A DNA stretch of 64,000 nucleotides from an uncultured Bacteroidales bacterium (lineage in GTDB: Bacteria; Bacteroidota; Bacteroidia; Bacteroidales; F082). This document shows, in pieces, positions 32,880-42,011 of this stretch (its first letter is position 1; the number at the start of each line of letters is the position of its first letter). Location: NCBI GenBank assembly GCA_900317155.1, contig ONFO01000001.1, positions 186,001 to 250,000 on the forward strand. The letters are read 5' to 3'. Below the pieces are notes generated by a model. The model saw only the letters and a list, made by a program, of their open reading frames with translations, did no database searches and was not told where the DNA came from. A program made the position numbers and the translations under genes.

Positions 32880-33950
32880 ATGATTAGGAGATATATCAGG
32901 AGTTATTTATCTAGACATGATCAAAATGGATTGCATGAGGCAAAGAATCGAAGTGAACAAAAGTATTTGGTGAATCATGATTATCCTGAGATTACAGATG
33001 AAGAACTCAAGCAGATACAAGAAGCATGGCCATACATGAACTTAACCAAAAAGGATTTGACTTGGTCAAGGATTTATAAAAAGAAAAGGGGCTTCTCTCC
33101 ATATTTTATAGGATCATGGCAGACCCATCTTTTGAGACAAGCGCTTAATCCTTACGCACAACTTTCATCTTTAGAGAACAAGGCTTTGTGTGATGTCTAT
33201 TTTCCTCTTTTACCATTCCCTCGTGCTTATGTGCGAAGGTTACAAGGAGTGTATTACGATGTTAATATGAGCATCCTGTCAGAGTTGGAGGCCGTTGATG
33301 TTTTGTTGGAGAAGCAATCCTATGTTATTAAACCTGCGTTTGGAACGATGAGAGGTCAGGGCGTCAACCGAATTCAATTGAAAAATGAACGTGAAATCGA
33401 TGTTTGTACAGTTCGGAATTCGTTTGAAGAACAGGAATCAGATTTTATCGCTCAGGAGGTACTATTGCAGCATCCGGATGTGGCAGCATTGAATCCATCT
33501 AGTCTAAATTGCTGTCGTGTGACGACGATTTACATTGATGGGCATTTTGGTTATTCCACGATCATCAAGTTTGGACGAAGAAATTCCAATGTCGACAATT
33601 GGCACAGTTCGTATTTTGGTGGAGTGTCTGCTACAGGTTTATTGTTAGGTGATGCATTTGATTATTCGCTTAATCGTACAGAGAAAACGGACTTTGGCCA
33701 AGTACTTAAAGGAATGCAACTCCCTTGTTTTAAGGAAATGATAGGTTTCGTGGAACAAGCGCATAAGAAGTATTTCCCAAATTGTGGTGTCATTGGCTGG
33801 GATGTTTTTGTTGACAACAATAATCAGGTTCGTATTATTGAGGCGAATTTGACATGCCCTGCATTTGTTGGAGAGCAACTTGCGTCTGGCACTTTTTTCG
33901 AGCCTTTTCGTGAAGAGATAAACAATAGGATGAAAAGACAGTTGAAATGA
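32880..33950 (+). CDS. Sugar-transfer-associated ATP-grasp protein (copy 2)
   Basis: 356 aa. YVIKPAFGTMRGQGVNRI is the ATP loop, FIAQEVLLQHPDVAAL the hinge, LNPSSLNCCRVTTIYI the family-specific strand, and GVIGWDVFVDNNNQVRIIEAN the metal site. It groups with the copies at 50009 and 52372 rather than with its immediate neighbour at 31798. Two bases separate it from that neighbour and it overlaps the LicD gene by 4 bases, so all three are likely made together. Confidence 0.82.
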   Translation: MIRRYIRSYLSRHDQNGLHEAKNRSEQKYLVNHDYPEITDEELKQIQEAWPYMNLTKKDLTWSRIYKKKRGFSPYFIGSWQTHLLRQALNPYAQLSSLENKALCDVYFPLLPFPRAYVRRLQGVYYDVNMSILSELEAVDVLLEKQSYVIKPAFGTMRGQGVNRIQLKNEREIDVCTVRNSFEEQESDFIAQEVLLQHPDVAALNPSSLNCCRVTTIYIDGHFGYSTIIKFGRRNSNVDNWHSSYFGGVSATGLLLGDAFDYSLNRTEKTDFGQVLKGMQLPCFKEMIGFVEQAHKKYFPNCGVIGWDVFVDNNNQVRIIEANLTCPAFVGEQLASGTFFEPFREEINNRMKRQLK

Positions 33951-34729
33951 GAGAGATCTCAATACAAGAGTCAAAAAAGATATTATTCAATGCATTGGCT
34001 TATTTTGATCAAATATGTCGAGAGAATAGTATCAATTATTCATTGGGAGAAGGCAGTTTGCTAGGAGCTGTGCGACATAAGGGTTTTATTCCTTGGGATG
34101 ATGATATTGACATTTTGATGACAAGAGCTGATTTTAATCGTTTTTTGACGATTCACAAAGATGGGATATATAAAATATATCATGTCAATCCTGATGTTAA
34201 TTATTGGAACTCTGTTGCAAGGCTATCCGATACCAGGACAGCGGTGTATTTAGGGAAGAGCAATTATAGTATGCATGGCTTGTGGCTGGGCTTGACACCT
34301 GTCGACAATATTCCTGACGATGATAGGAAATGGAACAGAATGAAAAAGCGCATTGCATTTTGGGTCCGTCTCTGTCGTCAAAAAAAAGGGGTCATACCTG
34401 TTGATCAATCGATTAAAGGGAAGTTTTTGAAGTACTTTTTTAAGATAGTTACGGTAGATTGGTTTGACAAACGATTCAAGCGGATTGTCACCGCATATGA
34501 TTCAAAGCCTACAAAACGAATGCTTAAACTTAATATTCGGTATGAACCGTTTGTGTTCCCCTCAATAGTTTTCGATGGATACACGGAGCTTGAATTTGAA
34601 GGCCGGAAGTTCATGGCGATAAAACACTATGACGATTATCTTAAGCTTATGTATGGCGATTACATGACGCCGCCACCTGAGAAAGATCGCATTGCGAAAC
34701 ATGACTTTAGAGCATTTTATAAATATTAA
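33947..34729 (+). CDS. LicD-family phosphotransferase (copy 1)
   Basis: 260 aa cytoplasmic nucleotidyltransferase-fold protein. The diagnostic motif is SLGEGSLLGAVRHKGFIPW followed by DDDIDIL, with the acidic triad. LicD proteins transfer phosphocholine or a similar phospho-alcohol from a CDP-linked donor to a glycan. Two CDP-forming cytidylyltransferases occur later in the locus, but no choline kinase/permease is seen, so the group may be another alcohol such as glycerol or ribitol phosphate. Contains an A8G4 tract at 34380-34391 that could slip. Confidence 0.87.
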   Translation: MREISIQESKKILFNALAYFDQICRENSINYSLGEGSLLGAVRHKGFIPWDDDIDILMTRADFNRFLTIHKDGIYKIYHVNPDVNYWNSVARLSDTRTAVYLGKSNYSMHGLWLGLTPVDNIPDDDRKWNRMKKRIAFWVRLCRQKKGVIPVDQSIKGKFLKYFFKIVTVDWFDKRFKRIVTAYDSKPTKRMLKLNIRYEPFVFPSIVFDGYTELEFEGRKFMAIKHYDDYLKLMYGDYMTPPPEKDRIAKHDFRAFYKY

Positions 34730-34745
34730 CTAAACATTAAATGAG

Positions 34746-34979
34746 ATGAAAACATTAGAAGAATTTGTGGCACTTTTTGCAGAACAGTTTGACGACACAG
34801 ATGCCAGCGAAATTACTGCTGCAACAGAATTCAAAGATCTTGACGAGTGGTCAAGTCTTATTGCCTTGAGTATCATTGCAATGGCGGATGAAGAGTTTGA
34901 TGTTGCACTGAAAGGCGCTGACGTTAGAGACGCTTCTACAGTTGAGGACCTATATAAGGTCATTTGTGGTAAAATGTAA
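34746..34979 (+). CDS. Acyl carrier protein (copy 1)
   Basis: 77 aa, all-helical and acidic. The pantetheine-attachment region reads LDEWSSLIALSII: Ser37 aligns with the Ser of the usual DSL motif, with the preceding Asp replaced by Ser. This identifies a specialised, non-FabD-pathway carrier. It heads the KAS III/SDR module: the first KAS III gene begins 6 bases later. Confidence 0.85.
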   Translation: MKTLEEFVALFAEQFDDTDASEITAATEFKDLDEWSSLIALSIIAMADEEFDVALKGADVRDASTVEDLYKVICGKM

Positions 34980-34985
34980 TGTGCT

Positions 34986-36077
34986 ATGGCTTTTCTTGAA
35001 TTCAAGAATGTTAGAATCGCCGGCATTGCTGCCGGCGTTCCTAAAAACATTGCCAGCAATCTGTATCCTACCGAGGAAGATGCTGTATCTAAGGATTATG
35101 CACCGGAAGACTTTGTGAAGACAACTGGAGTCATGGAGCGTCGTGTCAGTTATGAACTGACAACTTCAGATTTGTGTTTTGCTGCTACGGAAAAATTGAT
35201 ATTAGACCTTGGATGGGAAAAGAGTGATATTGACGGTATTATTTTCGTCTCCCAGACGCCTGATTATATTTTGCCTGCTACGGCTTGTATTCTTCAGGAT
35301 CGGTTGGGCTTAAGTAAGGAATGTTATACCGCCGACATCTCGTTGGGATGTTCAGGTTGGGTTTATGGCTTGAGTATTGGAGCCTCACTTGTCAGTAGTG
35401 GCGGCCTCAAGAAAGTCTTAGTTTTGTGCGGTGATGCAAAGGCTCGATCTAGAAATGATGTTCGTCGCCGCAATCCTTTGTTTGGTAGTGCTGGTACGGT
35501 AACAGCTCTTGATTATCTGGAAGGTGCGCCTGCAATACAGTTCCATTTTGGAACGGATGGAAGTGGTTTTGATGCCATCATTACCCCAGAAGGCGGAGCC
35601 CGTAATCCTGTCACAAAGGATAGTTTCGAATATTATGATTTTGAAGGTTCGAGAATGTATCATTTGCAGGCAAGGATGAAAGGAATGGATGTGTTCTCAT
35701 TCGGTATTACTACAGCTCCGAAGTCTGTCAAGAAATTAGGTGAACATTTCGGCTTCAACTATTTGGATGTTGACTACTTTGTGTTCCATCAGGCCAACAT
35801 GAAGATGAATGATATGATTGCCAAGAAACTTAAGCTCCCGGAGGAAAAGGTTCCTAACAGCATGTATCATTTTGGCAACACCAACGGGGGTAGTATTCCT
35901 ATGACGATAGTAGCTGAATTAAAGGGTAAAGTGGAGAATAAAGAGACTTCCTTCATTTGCTGTGGCTTTGGCGTTGGTTTGTCATGGGGTACCGTTGCGT
36001 TTAAAACTAACAATGTAGTAATTTCCGATCTCGTTGAGGTTTCGGATGAAGAAACAGATAAAGTACATGTCGTATAA
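34986..36077 (+). CDS. KAS III-type 3-oxoacyl-ACP synthase (copy 1)
   Basis: 363 aa thiolase-fold condensing enzyme. Catalytic triad visible as Cys122 (LGCSGWVYGL), His268 (FHQANMKMND) and Asn298 (FGNTNGGSIP). FabH-like enzymes condense an acyl-CoA starter with malonyl-ACP. Together with the adjoining carrier protein and reductase it likely makes a short 3-oxoacyl chain for a sugar substituent. Its end overlaps the next SDR start by 11 bases. Very similar to the copy at 36837. Confidence 0.9.
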   Translation: MAFLEFKNVRIAGIAAGVPKNIASNLYPTEEDAVSKDYAPEDFVKTTGVMERRVSYELTTSDLCFAATEKLILDLGWEKSDIDGIIFVSQTPDYILPATACILQDRLGLSKECYTADISLGCSGWVYGLSIGASLVSSGGLKKVLVLCGDAKARSRNDVRRRNPLFGSAGTVTALDYLEGAPAIQFHFGTDGSGFDAIITPEGGARNPVTKDSFEYYDFEGSRMYHLQARMKGMDVFSFGITTAPKSVKKLGEHFGFNYLDVDYFVFHQANMKMNDMIAKKLKLPEEKVPNSMYHFGNTNGGSIPMTIVAELKGKVENKETSFICCGFGVGLSWGTVAFKTNNVVISDLVEVSDEETDKVHVV

Positions 36078-36813
36078 TCCATTTTCATTAGAAGGTAAAA
36101 CCGTATTAGTAACTGGCGCATCGTCAGGTATTGGTAAAGCAACAGCTATTTTGTGTTCCAAATTAGGGGCCTCTGTTATTATTACAGCCCGTAATGAAGA
36201 AAGGTTGAAAGATACTGTTTCTCAGTTGGAAGGAAACAATAATAAAATTGTTGTTGCAGATCTCTCAGGAACAGAGGGAATAAATCAATTGATAAACGAA
36301 GTGAATGAACTGGATGGGTTAGTTAATAATGCCGGAATAAACAAAATATTACCAATTCAATTTGTGGATGAGCATGAATTGATGAATACAATGCAAATCA
36401 ATGCCCTGTCTCCGATTTTACTAACTCAAGGTTTGATTAAGAAGAAGAGAATCAGAAAGGGTGGCGCTATTGTGTTTGTTTCATCTATTGCAGGACATAC
36501 CAGGTCTTCAGTCGGAAACTCAATGTATTGTGCATCCAAAGGAACAATCACTGGGTTTATGAAATGCATTTCAAAAGAGCTGGTAATCAAGAAAATCAGA
36601 TGCAATGAGGTCTTGCCTGGTCAGGTGGATACTCCAATTATGTCTCAAGGTGCAGTCACAGAAGAACAGATGACAGCGTTGGCAGCGCATATTCCTATGA
36701 AAAGGTTGGGCAATCCTGAGGAAATTGCCGCAGGAATAGTATTCTTGCTGTCTGATGCCGCATCATATATCACGGGATCTTCCTTGATAATTGATGGCGG
36801 ACTTTCTTTGTAG
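36067..36813 (+). CDS. SDR-family 3-oxoacyl-ACP reductase-like protein (copy 1)
   Basis: 248 aa short-chain dehydrogenase. NAD(P)-binding GASSGIGKA near residue 16, NNAGIN, catalytic Ser (FVSSIAG) and YCASK. Resembles FabG, which reduces 3-oxoacyl-ACP to the 3-hydroxy form. The start (MSYNPFSLEGKTVLVTG) is shared with the SDR at 37909 and lies inside the 3' end of the KAS III gene; earlier in-frame starts would extend further into it. Confidence 0.85.
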   Translation: MSYNPFSLEGKTVLVTGASSGIGKATAILCSKLGASVIITARNEERLKDTVSQLEGNNNKIVVADLSGTEGINQLINEVNELDGLVNNAGINKILPIQFVDEHELMNTMQINALSPILLTQGLIKKKRIRKGGAIVFVSSIAGHTRSSVGNSMYCASKGTITGFMKCISKELVIKKIRCNEVLPGQVDTPIMSQGAVTEEQMTALAAHIPMKRLGNPEEIAAGIVFLLSDAASYITGSSLIIDGGLSL

Positions 36814-36836
36814 AATAGTTAGATGAAGTTGTTATT

Positions 36837-37919
36837 ATGGCTTTTTTAGAGTTCAAGAATGTCAGAATTGCTGGTATTGCAGCGGGAGTCCCGAAGAATA
36901 CAATCAGTAATTATACTCTTAAACAAGGTATCGATATTTCTTCGGATTACACCCCAGAGGCGTTTGTTGAGACAACAGGTGTAAAAGAACGTCGCTGCTC
37001 AGATACTTTATGTACATCGGATCTGTGTTATGCAGCTGCTGAGAAATTAATTGCAGAACTGAATTGGGATAAATCAGAGATAGAGGCACTCGTGTTCGTC
37101 TCCCAAACGGCTGACTATTTCCTTCCGGCAACAGCCTGCATTCTTCAGGATCGCTTAAGGTTAAGCAAGGAATGTTATGCCGAGGATGTCGCATTAGGCT
37201 GTTCAGGCTGGGTGTATGGGCTAAGCAATGTTGCTTCGTTAGTTTCTACTGGAGCCATAAAAAAGGCTCTTTTGTTAGCAGGGGATGCGAAAAAAAGGGC
37301 TCAGATGAAACGTGATCCTCTTTTTGGAGATGCAGGAACTGCTACGGCTATTGAGTATGCTCCAGGAAACGCTGGGTTTAGATTTCATTTTGGCACAGAT
37401 GGAAGTGGCTATGATGCCATCATTGCACCTGATGGAGGTAGTCGTAATCAGGTAACTGTTGATTCTTTTGCTCTGAATGATTTTGGAGGTAAGATGATGC
37501 ATCGACTTCAAACCCACATGAAGGGTATGGATGTGTTTTCTTTCGGAATTACTACAGCTCCTAAATCCGTTAAGAAATTGGGTGACCGTTTTGGTTTTGA
37601 TTATCTCGATTATGACTACTTCATCTTTCATCAGGCCAACATGAAGATGAATAACCAAATTGTGAAGAAACTGAAACTTGACACTGAAAAAGTTCCATCC
37701 TGCATGTATCAGTTTGGTAATACTTCGTCGGCATCCATTCCGCTGACCATTGTTTCTCAATTGAAAGGCAAGTTTGAAAATAAGCCAACAAAAATTATTT
37801 GCTGCGGGTTTGGCGTTGGCCTTTCATGGGGGACAGTTGCTTTTGAAACAAATAGTATTATCATTCCAACCCTTGTTGAGGTGTTGGATGAAGAAGCTGA
37901 TAAAGACCATGTCATATAA
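36837..37919 (+). CDS. KAS III-type 3-oxoacyl-ACP synthase (copy 2)
   Basis: 360 aa, about the same length as copy 1 and with identical N-terminal and active-site segments (MAFLEFKNVRIAGIAAGVPK, GCSGWVYGLS). Triad Cys122, His265 (FHQANMKMNN), Asn295 (FGNTSSASIP) is intact. Forms a KAS III-SDR pair with the gene at 37909, as copy 1 does with its SDR, so the pair appears duplicated. The two condensing enzymes may use different starters or act in sequence. Confidence 0.9.
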   Translation: MAFLEFKNVRIAGIAAGVPKNTISNYTLKQGIDISSDYTPEAFVETTGVKERRCSDTLCTSDLCYAAAEKLIAELNWDKSEIEALVFVSQTADYFLPATACILQDRLRLSKECYAEDVALGCSGWVYGLSNVASLVSTGAIKKALLLAGDAKKRAQMKRDPLFGDAGTATAIEYAPGNAGFRFHFGTDGSGYDAIIAPDGGSRNQVTVDSFALNDFGGKMMHRLQTHMKGMDVFSFGITTAPKSVKKLGDRFGFDYLDYDYFIFHQANMKMNNQIVKKLKLDTEKVPSCMYQFGNTSSASIPLTIVSQLKGKFENKPTKIICCGFGVGLSWGTVAFETNSIIIPTLVEVLDEEADKDHVI

Positions 37920-38661
37920 TCCGTTTAGTTTAGAGGGTAAAACAATTTTAATTACAGGTGCATCCTCGGGAATAGGAGCTGAAACGGCTGTGGAATGCTC
38001 TCGTCTTGGCGCAACTGTGGTTTTGACGGGACGCAACAAGGAGCGGTTGCAAGAAGTGTATTCTAGGCTTGACACTTCTTTGTCTCAATCGCACCAATAT
38101 GTTATTGCTGACTTGTCCACTGAGGAAGATATGTTGACCTTGGCGGATAAAATTGTACAGATTGACGGGTTGGTGCATAATGCTGGTGTAAATAGGGTTA
38201 AGCCCGTCACTTTTATCAAGACGGAAGATTTGGACTACATCTTCCATAATAATACCTATCCTGGCGTTTTGTTGACAAGAATGCTATTGAAGAAAAAGAA
38301 AATGAATCGGAATGGTTCAATTGTCTTTACCTCTTCTGTGGCTTCGTTCTTTAACGCCCCTGGACGGGCATTGTATGCAAGTTCAAAGGCTGCGCTGACG
38401 TCGTTTATGCGTTCGTTTGCTGTTGAACTTGCTGATAAAAACATACGTGCAAACGCTGTGCATCCTGGAATGATTGAGACCAAATTGATACATGAGAATC
38501 TTACGGATGAAGAGCGAGAAAAGGATATGGCTGAATATCCTTTGAAGAGATATGGTAAACCAGAAGAAGTTGCGTGGGCAATTGTGTACCTGCTGTCAGA
38601 TGCATCGTCATGGATGACGGGTACGTCATTGGTTATTGATGGTGGATTTATGTTAAAATAA
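37909..38661 (+). CDS. SDR-family 3-oxoacyl-ACP reductase-like protein (copy 2)
   Basis: 250 aa; GASSGIGAET cofactor loop, NAGVN, catalytic TSSVAS and YASSK. Start (MSYNPFSLEGKTILITG) is offset by 10 bases into the KAS III gene, exactly as in copy 1. In the middle the two SDRs differ clearly, suggesting an old duplication with separate roles. Confidence 0.85.
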   Translation: MSYNPFSLEGKTILITGASSGIGAETAVECSRLGATVVLTGRNKERLQEVYSRLDTSLSQSHQYVIADLSTEEDMLTLADKIVQIDGLVHNAGVNRVKPVTFIKTEDLDYIFHNNTYPGVLLTRMLLKKKKMNRNGSIVFTSSVASFFNAPGRALYASSKAALTSFMRSFAVELADKNIRANAVHPGMIETKLIHENLTDEEREKDMAEYPLKRYGKPEEVAWAIVYLLSDASSWMTGTSLVIDGGFMLK

Positions 38662-38683
38662 CAATAAGAATTGATGGTGGAAT

Positions 38684-39622
38684 ATGTATTTGATACAATC
38701 TGTTAAAGGATTCATCGGGGCGGCAAACTATGTTTATAAGGAATTGCCGTATATAATTAGACGTAATAGTATCAATGCCCGTTATTTGGATATTCCAGCA
38801 AGAAAGAACAGGGTCAATATCTTTCAATACCATCCTGAACGGCATTTTGGTTTTAAGGGCAATCCATATAATTTAGGTGATAGTTTGGGTGAGGTTATTA
38901 TTCGATTTTTGTTAGAACGGAAAGGAATTGACATAGATACTCCTGTTTCGAAAACGAAGCATCTGAATTGCGTCGGGTCTAATATTTTTGGATCATATCA
39001 AGATGCAACGATTTGGGGAAGTGGTGCTTTCCCAAGATATCCAACAAAGAAACAATACTTTTGCCAGAAATTGAGTGGAAGAAAGTTGGACATTCGTGCA
39101 GTAAGGGGGCCATTGACGCGTGAAGTATTGCAAAAGCTAGGTTACAATTGTCCTGAGACCTATGGCGACCCTGCTATTCTTATGCCAATGATATACAACC
39201 CGAACATTGAAAAGAAACACCATTCTTTGGTTATTCCACAGTATTTTTATGAAAAAAAGTTTCGGGCTGCTCATCCTAACGAACGCATGGTTAGCATGAA
39301 CACCAATGATTATAAGCATGTGATTGATGAGATAGTGGCAAGTGAAGTTGTGATTACAAGTTCGTTGCATGGTATTATTCTTGCGGAAGCTTATGGGGTT
39401 CCTGCTGTGTTCTTTAGAGGTTTGAGGAAGAGTATTGATTTTAAGTACCATGATTGGTATTGCAGTACGGGAAGAGATGATATAACTCTTTCCGATACAT
39501 ACGAAGAGGCACTTGAGACGACACCGCCACCCCTTCCTGATTTAAGCGGACTGGTAAAAGGTTTGCTTGACACTTTTCCGTACGATTTGTGGGAACCTGA
39601 CAATAAGACTGCTTTACAGTGA
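38684..39622 (+). CDS. Polysaccharide pyruvyl transferase-family protein (copy 1)
   Basis: 312 aa. Contains NLGDSLGEVIIRFLLERKG, VRGPLTREVLQKLG, YGDPAILMPM and the C-terminal VITSSLHGIILAEAYGVPAV block, the typical pyruvyltransferase (CsaB/WcaK-like) GT-B-like pattern. The family adds a pyruvate ketal or acts as sugar-modifying transferase. It interrupts the KAS/SDR genes, so may be co-regulated rather than part of the acyl pathway. Confidence 0.83.
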   Translation: MYLIQSVKGFIGAANYVYKELPYIIRRNSINARYLDIPARKNRVNIFQYHPERHFGFKGNPYNLGDSLGEVIIRFLLERKGIDIDTPVSKTKHLNCVGSNIFGSYQDATIWGSGAFPRYPTKKQYFCQKLSGRKLDIRAVRGPLTREVLQKLGYNCPETYGDPAILMPMIYNPNIEKKHHSLVIPQYFYEKKFRAAHPNERMVSMNTNDYKHVIDEIVASEVVITSSLHGIILAEAYGVPAVFFRGLRKSIDFKYHDWYCSTGRDDITLSDTYEEALETTPPPLPDLSGLVKGLLDTFPYDLWEPDNKTALQ

Positions 39623-39656
39623 AACAAACATTGCTCAATATAAGAGGATAACAACT

Positions 39657-40379
39657 ATGACTAAATTGTTGGAGGACAAAATAGTACTGATTACAGGAGC
39701 AGGACGTGGAATTGGCAAAGTGATAGCGGAACAGTTTGTTTCTGATGGTGCGGTTGTTTATGCAAATGATTTAAATGAAACAAGTATTGACGGTGCCAAA
39801 ACTGCATGTTTTGATGTAACGGACACTGCAGCGCTCAAGGCAGGCTTGTTGAAAATATACAAGGCAGAGGGTCGTATTGATTGTGTGGTGAACAATGCCG
39901 CCATCATCGCTAACCAAAAATTGGGCATGGTCACAAAACCATTGTTGGAAAAGATGTATGCCGTGAATGTGTTTGCCGTTATCGATATGATTCAGTTGGT
40001 TTCTCGCCTAATGGCACGAAATGGAGGCGGAAGCATTGTCAATATCGCATCCATTACAGGTATAGTCGGCTCTCCAGGCCAGGTGGCTTATTCTTCAACA
40101 AAAGGTGCGGTAATTGCCTTGACAAAATCTGCAGCCAAGGAATTGGCTCCATTGAATATCCGCGTCAATGCAGTGGCTCCAGGCATTATCAAGACGGAAC
40201 GTTTTGAGGAACTCTATGAAGCTGATGGCGACAAAATAGAGCAACGAATTGGACGTATCGCCTTGGGCCGACTTGGTACACCCCAAGATGTGGCCAATGC
40301 CGTGGCATTCCTTGCATCTGACCGCGCCTCTTACGTCAGCGGACACATTTTGAGTGTTGATGGTTGTGCCTCTATTTAA
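39657..40379 (+). CDS. FabG-like SDR (copy 3)
   Basis: 240 aa; GAGRGIGKVIAEQF cofactor loop, NNAAI, IASITG and YSSTK active site, and the FabG-like end VSGHILSVDGC. The most FabG-like of the SDRs here. Start at ATG 39657; the frame is open upstream over the end of the pyruvyltransferase gene. It lies just before the adenylate-forming ligase, consistent with handling 3-oxo/3-hydroxyacyl groups. Confidence 0.87.
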   Translation: MTKLLEDKIVLITGAGRGIGKVIAEQFVSDGAVVYANDLNETSIDGAKTACFDVTDTAALKAGLLKIYKAEGRIDCVVNNAAIIANQKLGMVTKPLLEKMYAVNVFAVIDMIQLVSRLMARNGGGSIVNIASITGIVGSPGQVAYSSTKGAVIALTKSAAKELAPLNIRVNAVAPGIIKTERFEELYEADGDKIEQRIGRIALGRLGTPQDVANAVAFLASDRASYVSGHILSVDGCASI

Positions 40380-40384
40380 AGGTT

Positions 40385-41764
40385 ATGTTCCTTGGATTAG
40401 ACAAGAAAGATCGAAACAAAGTTGCTGTCATTGATGATAGCGGTCGAAGTGTGACCTATGGCGAAATCTGTGACTTCACCGGTGAGTTTGCGCAACATCT
40501 GTCATACCGTACCCTCATCTTTATCCTTTCGGAAAACAAGATAGGATCTTTGTTGGGTTATACGGCTTCGTTGTCCAATAGGATTGTTCCGTTGATTCTC
40601 AGTGCGGCAACAGAAGAGGGATTGTATAAGAACCTGCTTGAGGTTTACAAGCCCGAATACTTATGGATGCCGAATGCCATTGCGGAGAGAAAGGGATTCG
40701 AACCCGTGTTTACTGCTTGGGACTATTCCTTGGTAAAGACAGGTTATCCTAGAGTTCCTGTGTTTGACGACTTGTCACTCTTGTTGCCAACATCGGGATC
40801 TACAGGTAGCCCTAAATTGGTGCGGCATAGTTTCCGCAACATTGAGGCCAATGCCGACAACGTGAGGCGTTTGTTCGAGTTGGATGGCAGCGAAAAGGCC
40901 ATGGCCATCTTGCCGATGCACTATACGATGGGACTTTCAGTGGCTACTTCACATTTGTTTGCAGGTTCTACCTTGTTGCTTTCGGGAAGATCGTTGTTGG
41001 ACAAAGGCTTTTGGTCCATGCTGAAAGAGGCGACCAGCTTCACGGGAGTGCCTTACAGTTACGAAATATTGACCAAAATGCGTTTTACCCGTATGGACTT
41101 GCCTAACCTGAAGGTGATAACGCAGGGTGGTGGCAAGTTGTCGGAGGAAATGTTCAAGATGCTTGCCCAATACGCCCATGACCATGGAAAGAAATTTATT
41201 GCTACCTATGGACAGACGGAATGTACAGCGCGAATGGCTTATCTGCCTGCTGAATGGGCAATGACGAAAATTTGTAGCATCGGTTTCGCTGAACCAGGAG
41301 GGAAACTCTCGATTATTGATAAGGATGGCATTGAAACCTGTGAAGGTGAAGCGGAAGGTGAGATGGTATATCGGGGAGAGAATGTAACTTTGGGTTATGC
41401 CACTTGTGGGGAAGACTTGTTGAAAGGTGACGAGAACCATGGTATAATGCATACGGGAGACCTTGCTCGCAGAGATGCCGACGGTTGTTATTTCATCATT
41501 GGCCGACTTAAACGATTCTTGAAAATCTATGGCCTACGCATTGGTTTGGATGAAGTGGAACAGATGGTCAAGGCCGGATTCAATGCCGATTGTTATTGCA
41601 AAGGTGATGATGAAAAGTTGGTGGTGTTGGTGACCGATGCCCAACTCAAGGAAGTGTTGCCGTTATTTATCGAAGAAAAGACCCATTTGTTCCATCAAAG
41701 GGTTGAGGTGCAAGTGGTGAAAGAGATTCTGAGAAACGAAACTGGAAAAGTGATAGATCAATAA
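40385..41764 (+). CDS. Adenylate-forming acyl-CoA/acyl-ACP ligase
   Basis: 459 aa ANL enzyme. Core motifs: LLPTSGSTGSPKLVRHSF (A3), ATYGQTECTARMAYLP (A5), MHTGDLARRDADGCYFIIGR (A7/A8) and a final NETGKVID with the catalytic Lys close to the C-terminus. It probably activates a free carboxylic acid and loads it on CoA or on the carrier protein encoded 8 bases downstream. Substrate unknown. Ends the SDR/ligase/ACP/KAS group. Confidence 0.88.
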   Translation: MFLGLDKKDRNKVAVIDDSGRSVTYGEICDFTGEFAQHLSYRTLIFILSENKIGSLLGYTASLSNRIVPLILSAATEEGLYKNLLEVYKPEYLWMPNAIAERKGFEPVFTAWDYSLVKTGYPRVPVFDDLSLLLPTSGSTGSPKLVRHSFRNIEANADNVRRLFELDGSEKAMAILPMHYTMGLSVATSHLFAGSTLLLSGRSLLDKGFWSMLKEATSFTGVPYSYEILTKMRFTRMDLPNLKVITQGGGKLSEEMFKMLAQYAHDHGKKFIATYGQTECTARMAYLPAEWAMTKICSIGFAEPGGKLSIIDKDGIETCEGEAEGEMVYRGENVTLGYATCGEDLLKGDENHGIMHTGDLARRDADGCYFIIGRLKRFLKIYGLRIGLDEVEQMVKAGFNADCYCKGDDEKLVVLVTDAQLKEVLPLFIEEKTHLFHQRVEVQVVKEILRNETGKVIDQ

Positions 41765-41771
41765 AAACAAT

Positions 41772-42011
41772 ATGAATAACATAGAGAAGCTTAATCGTAT
41801 TTTTTGCGAAGTGTTCAATGTCCAAGAGTCGGCGTTGAACGACGGGTTCGATAAATGTAATATTGAGGGGTGGGATTCGGTCCGGCAATTGAGCTTGTCG
41901 ACGGCGGTTGAGGATGAATTTGACATCATGCTTGATGCTGAGGATATCCTTGAATTCACCTCATACGAGAATGTTAAAAGGGTGTTGTCCAAATACGAAA
42001 TAGGACTCTGA
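41772..42011 (+). CDS. Acyl carrier protein (copy 2)
   Basis: 79 aa; GWDSVRQLSLS contains a canonical phosphopantetheine Ser36 in a DSV motif, unlike copy 1. It follows the adenylate-forming ligase by 7 bases and overlaps the KAS III start by 1 base (TGATGG), so the ligase, carrier and synthase are produced together. Confidence 0.87.
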   Translation: MNNIEKLNRIFCEVFNVQESALNDGFDKCNIEGWDSVRQLSLSTAVEDEFDIMLDAEDILEFTSYENVKRVLSKYEIGL

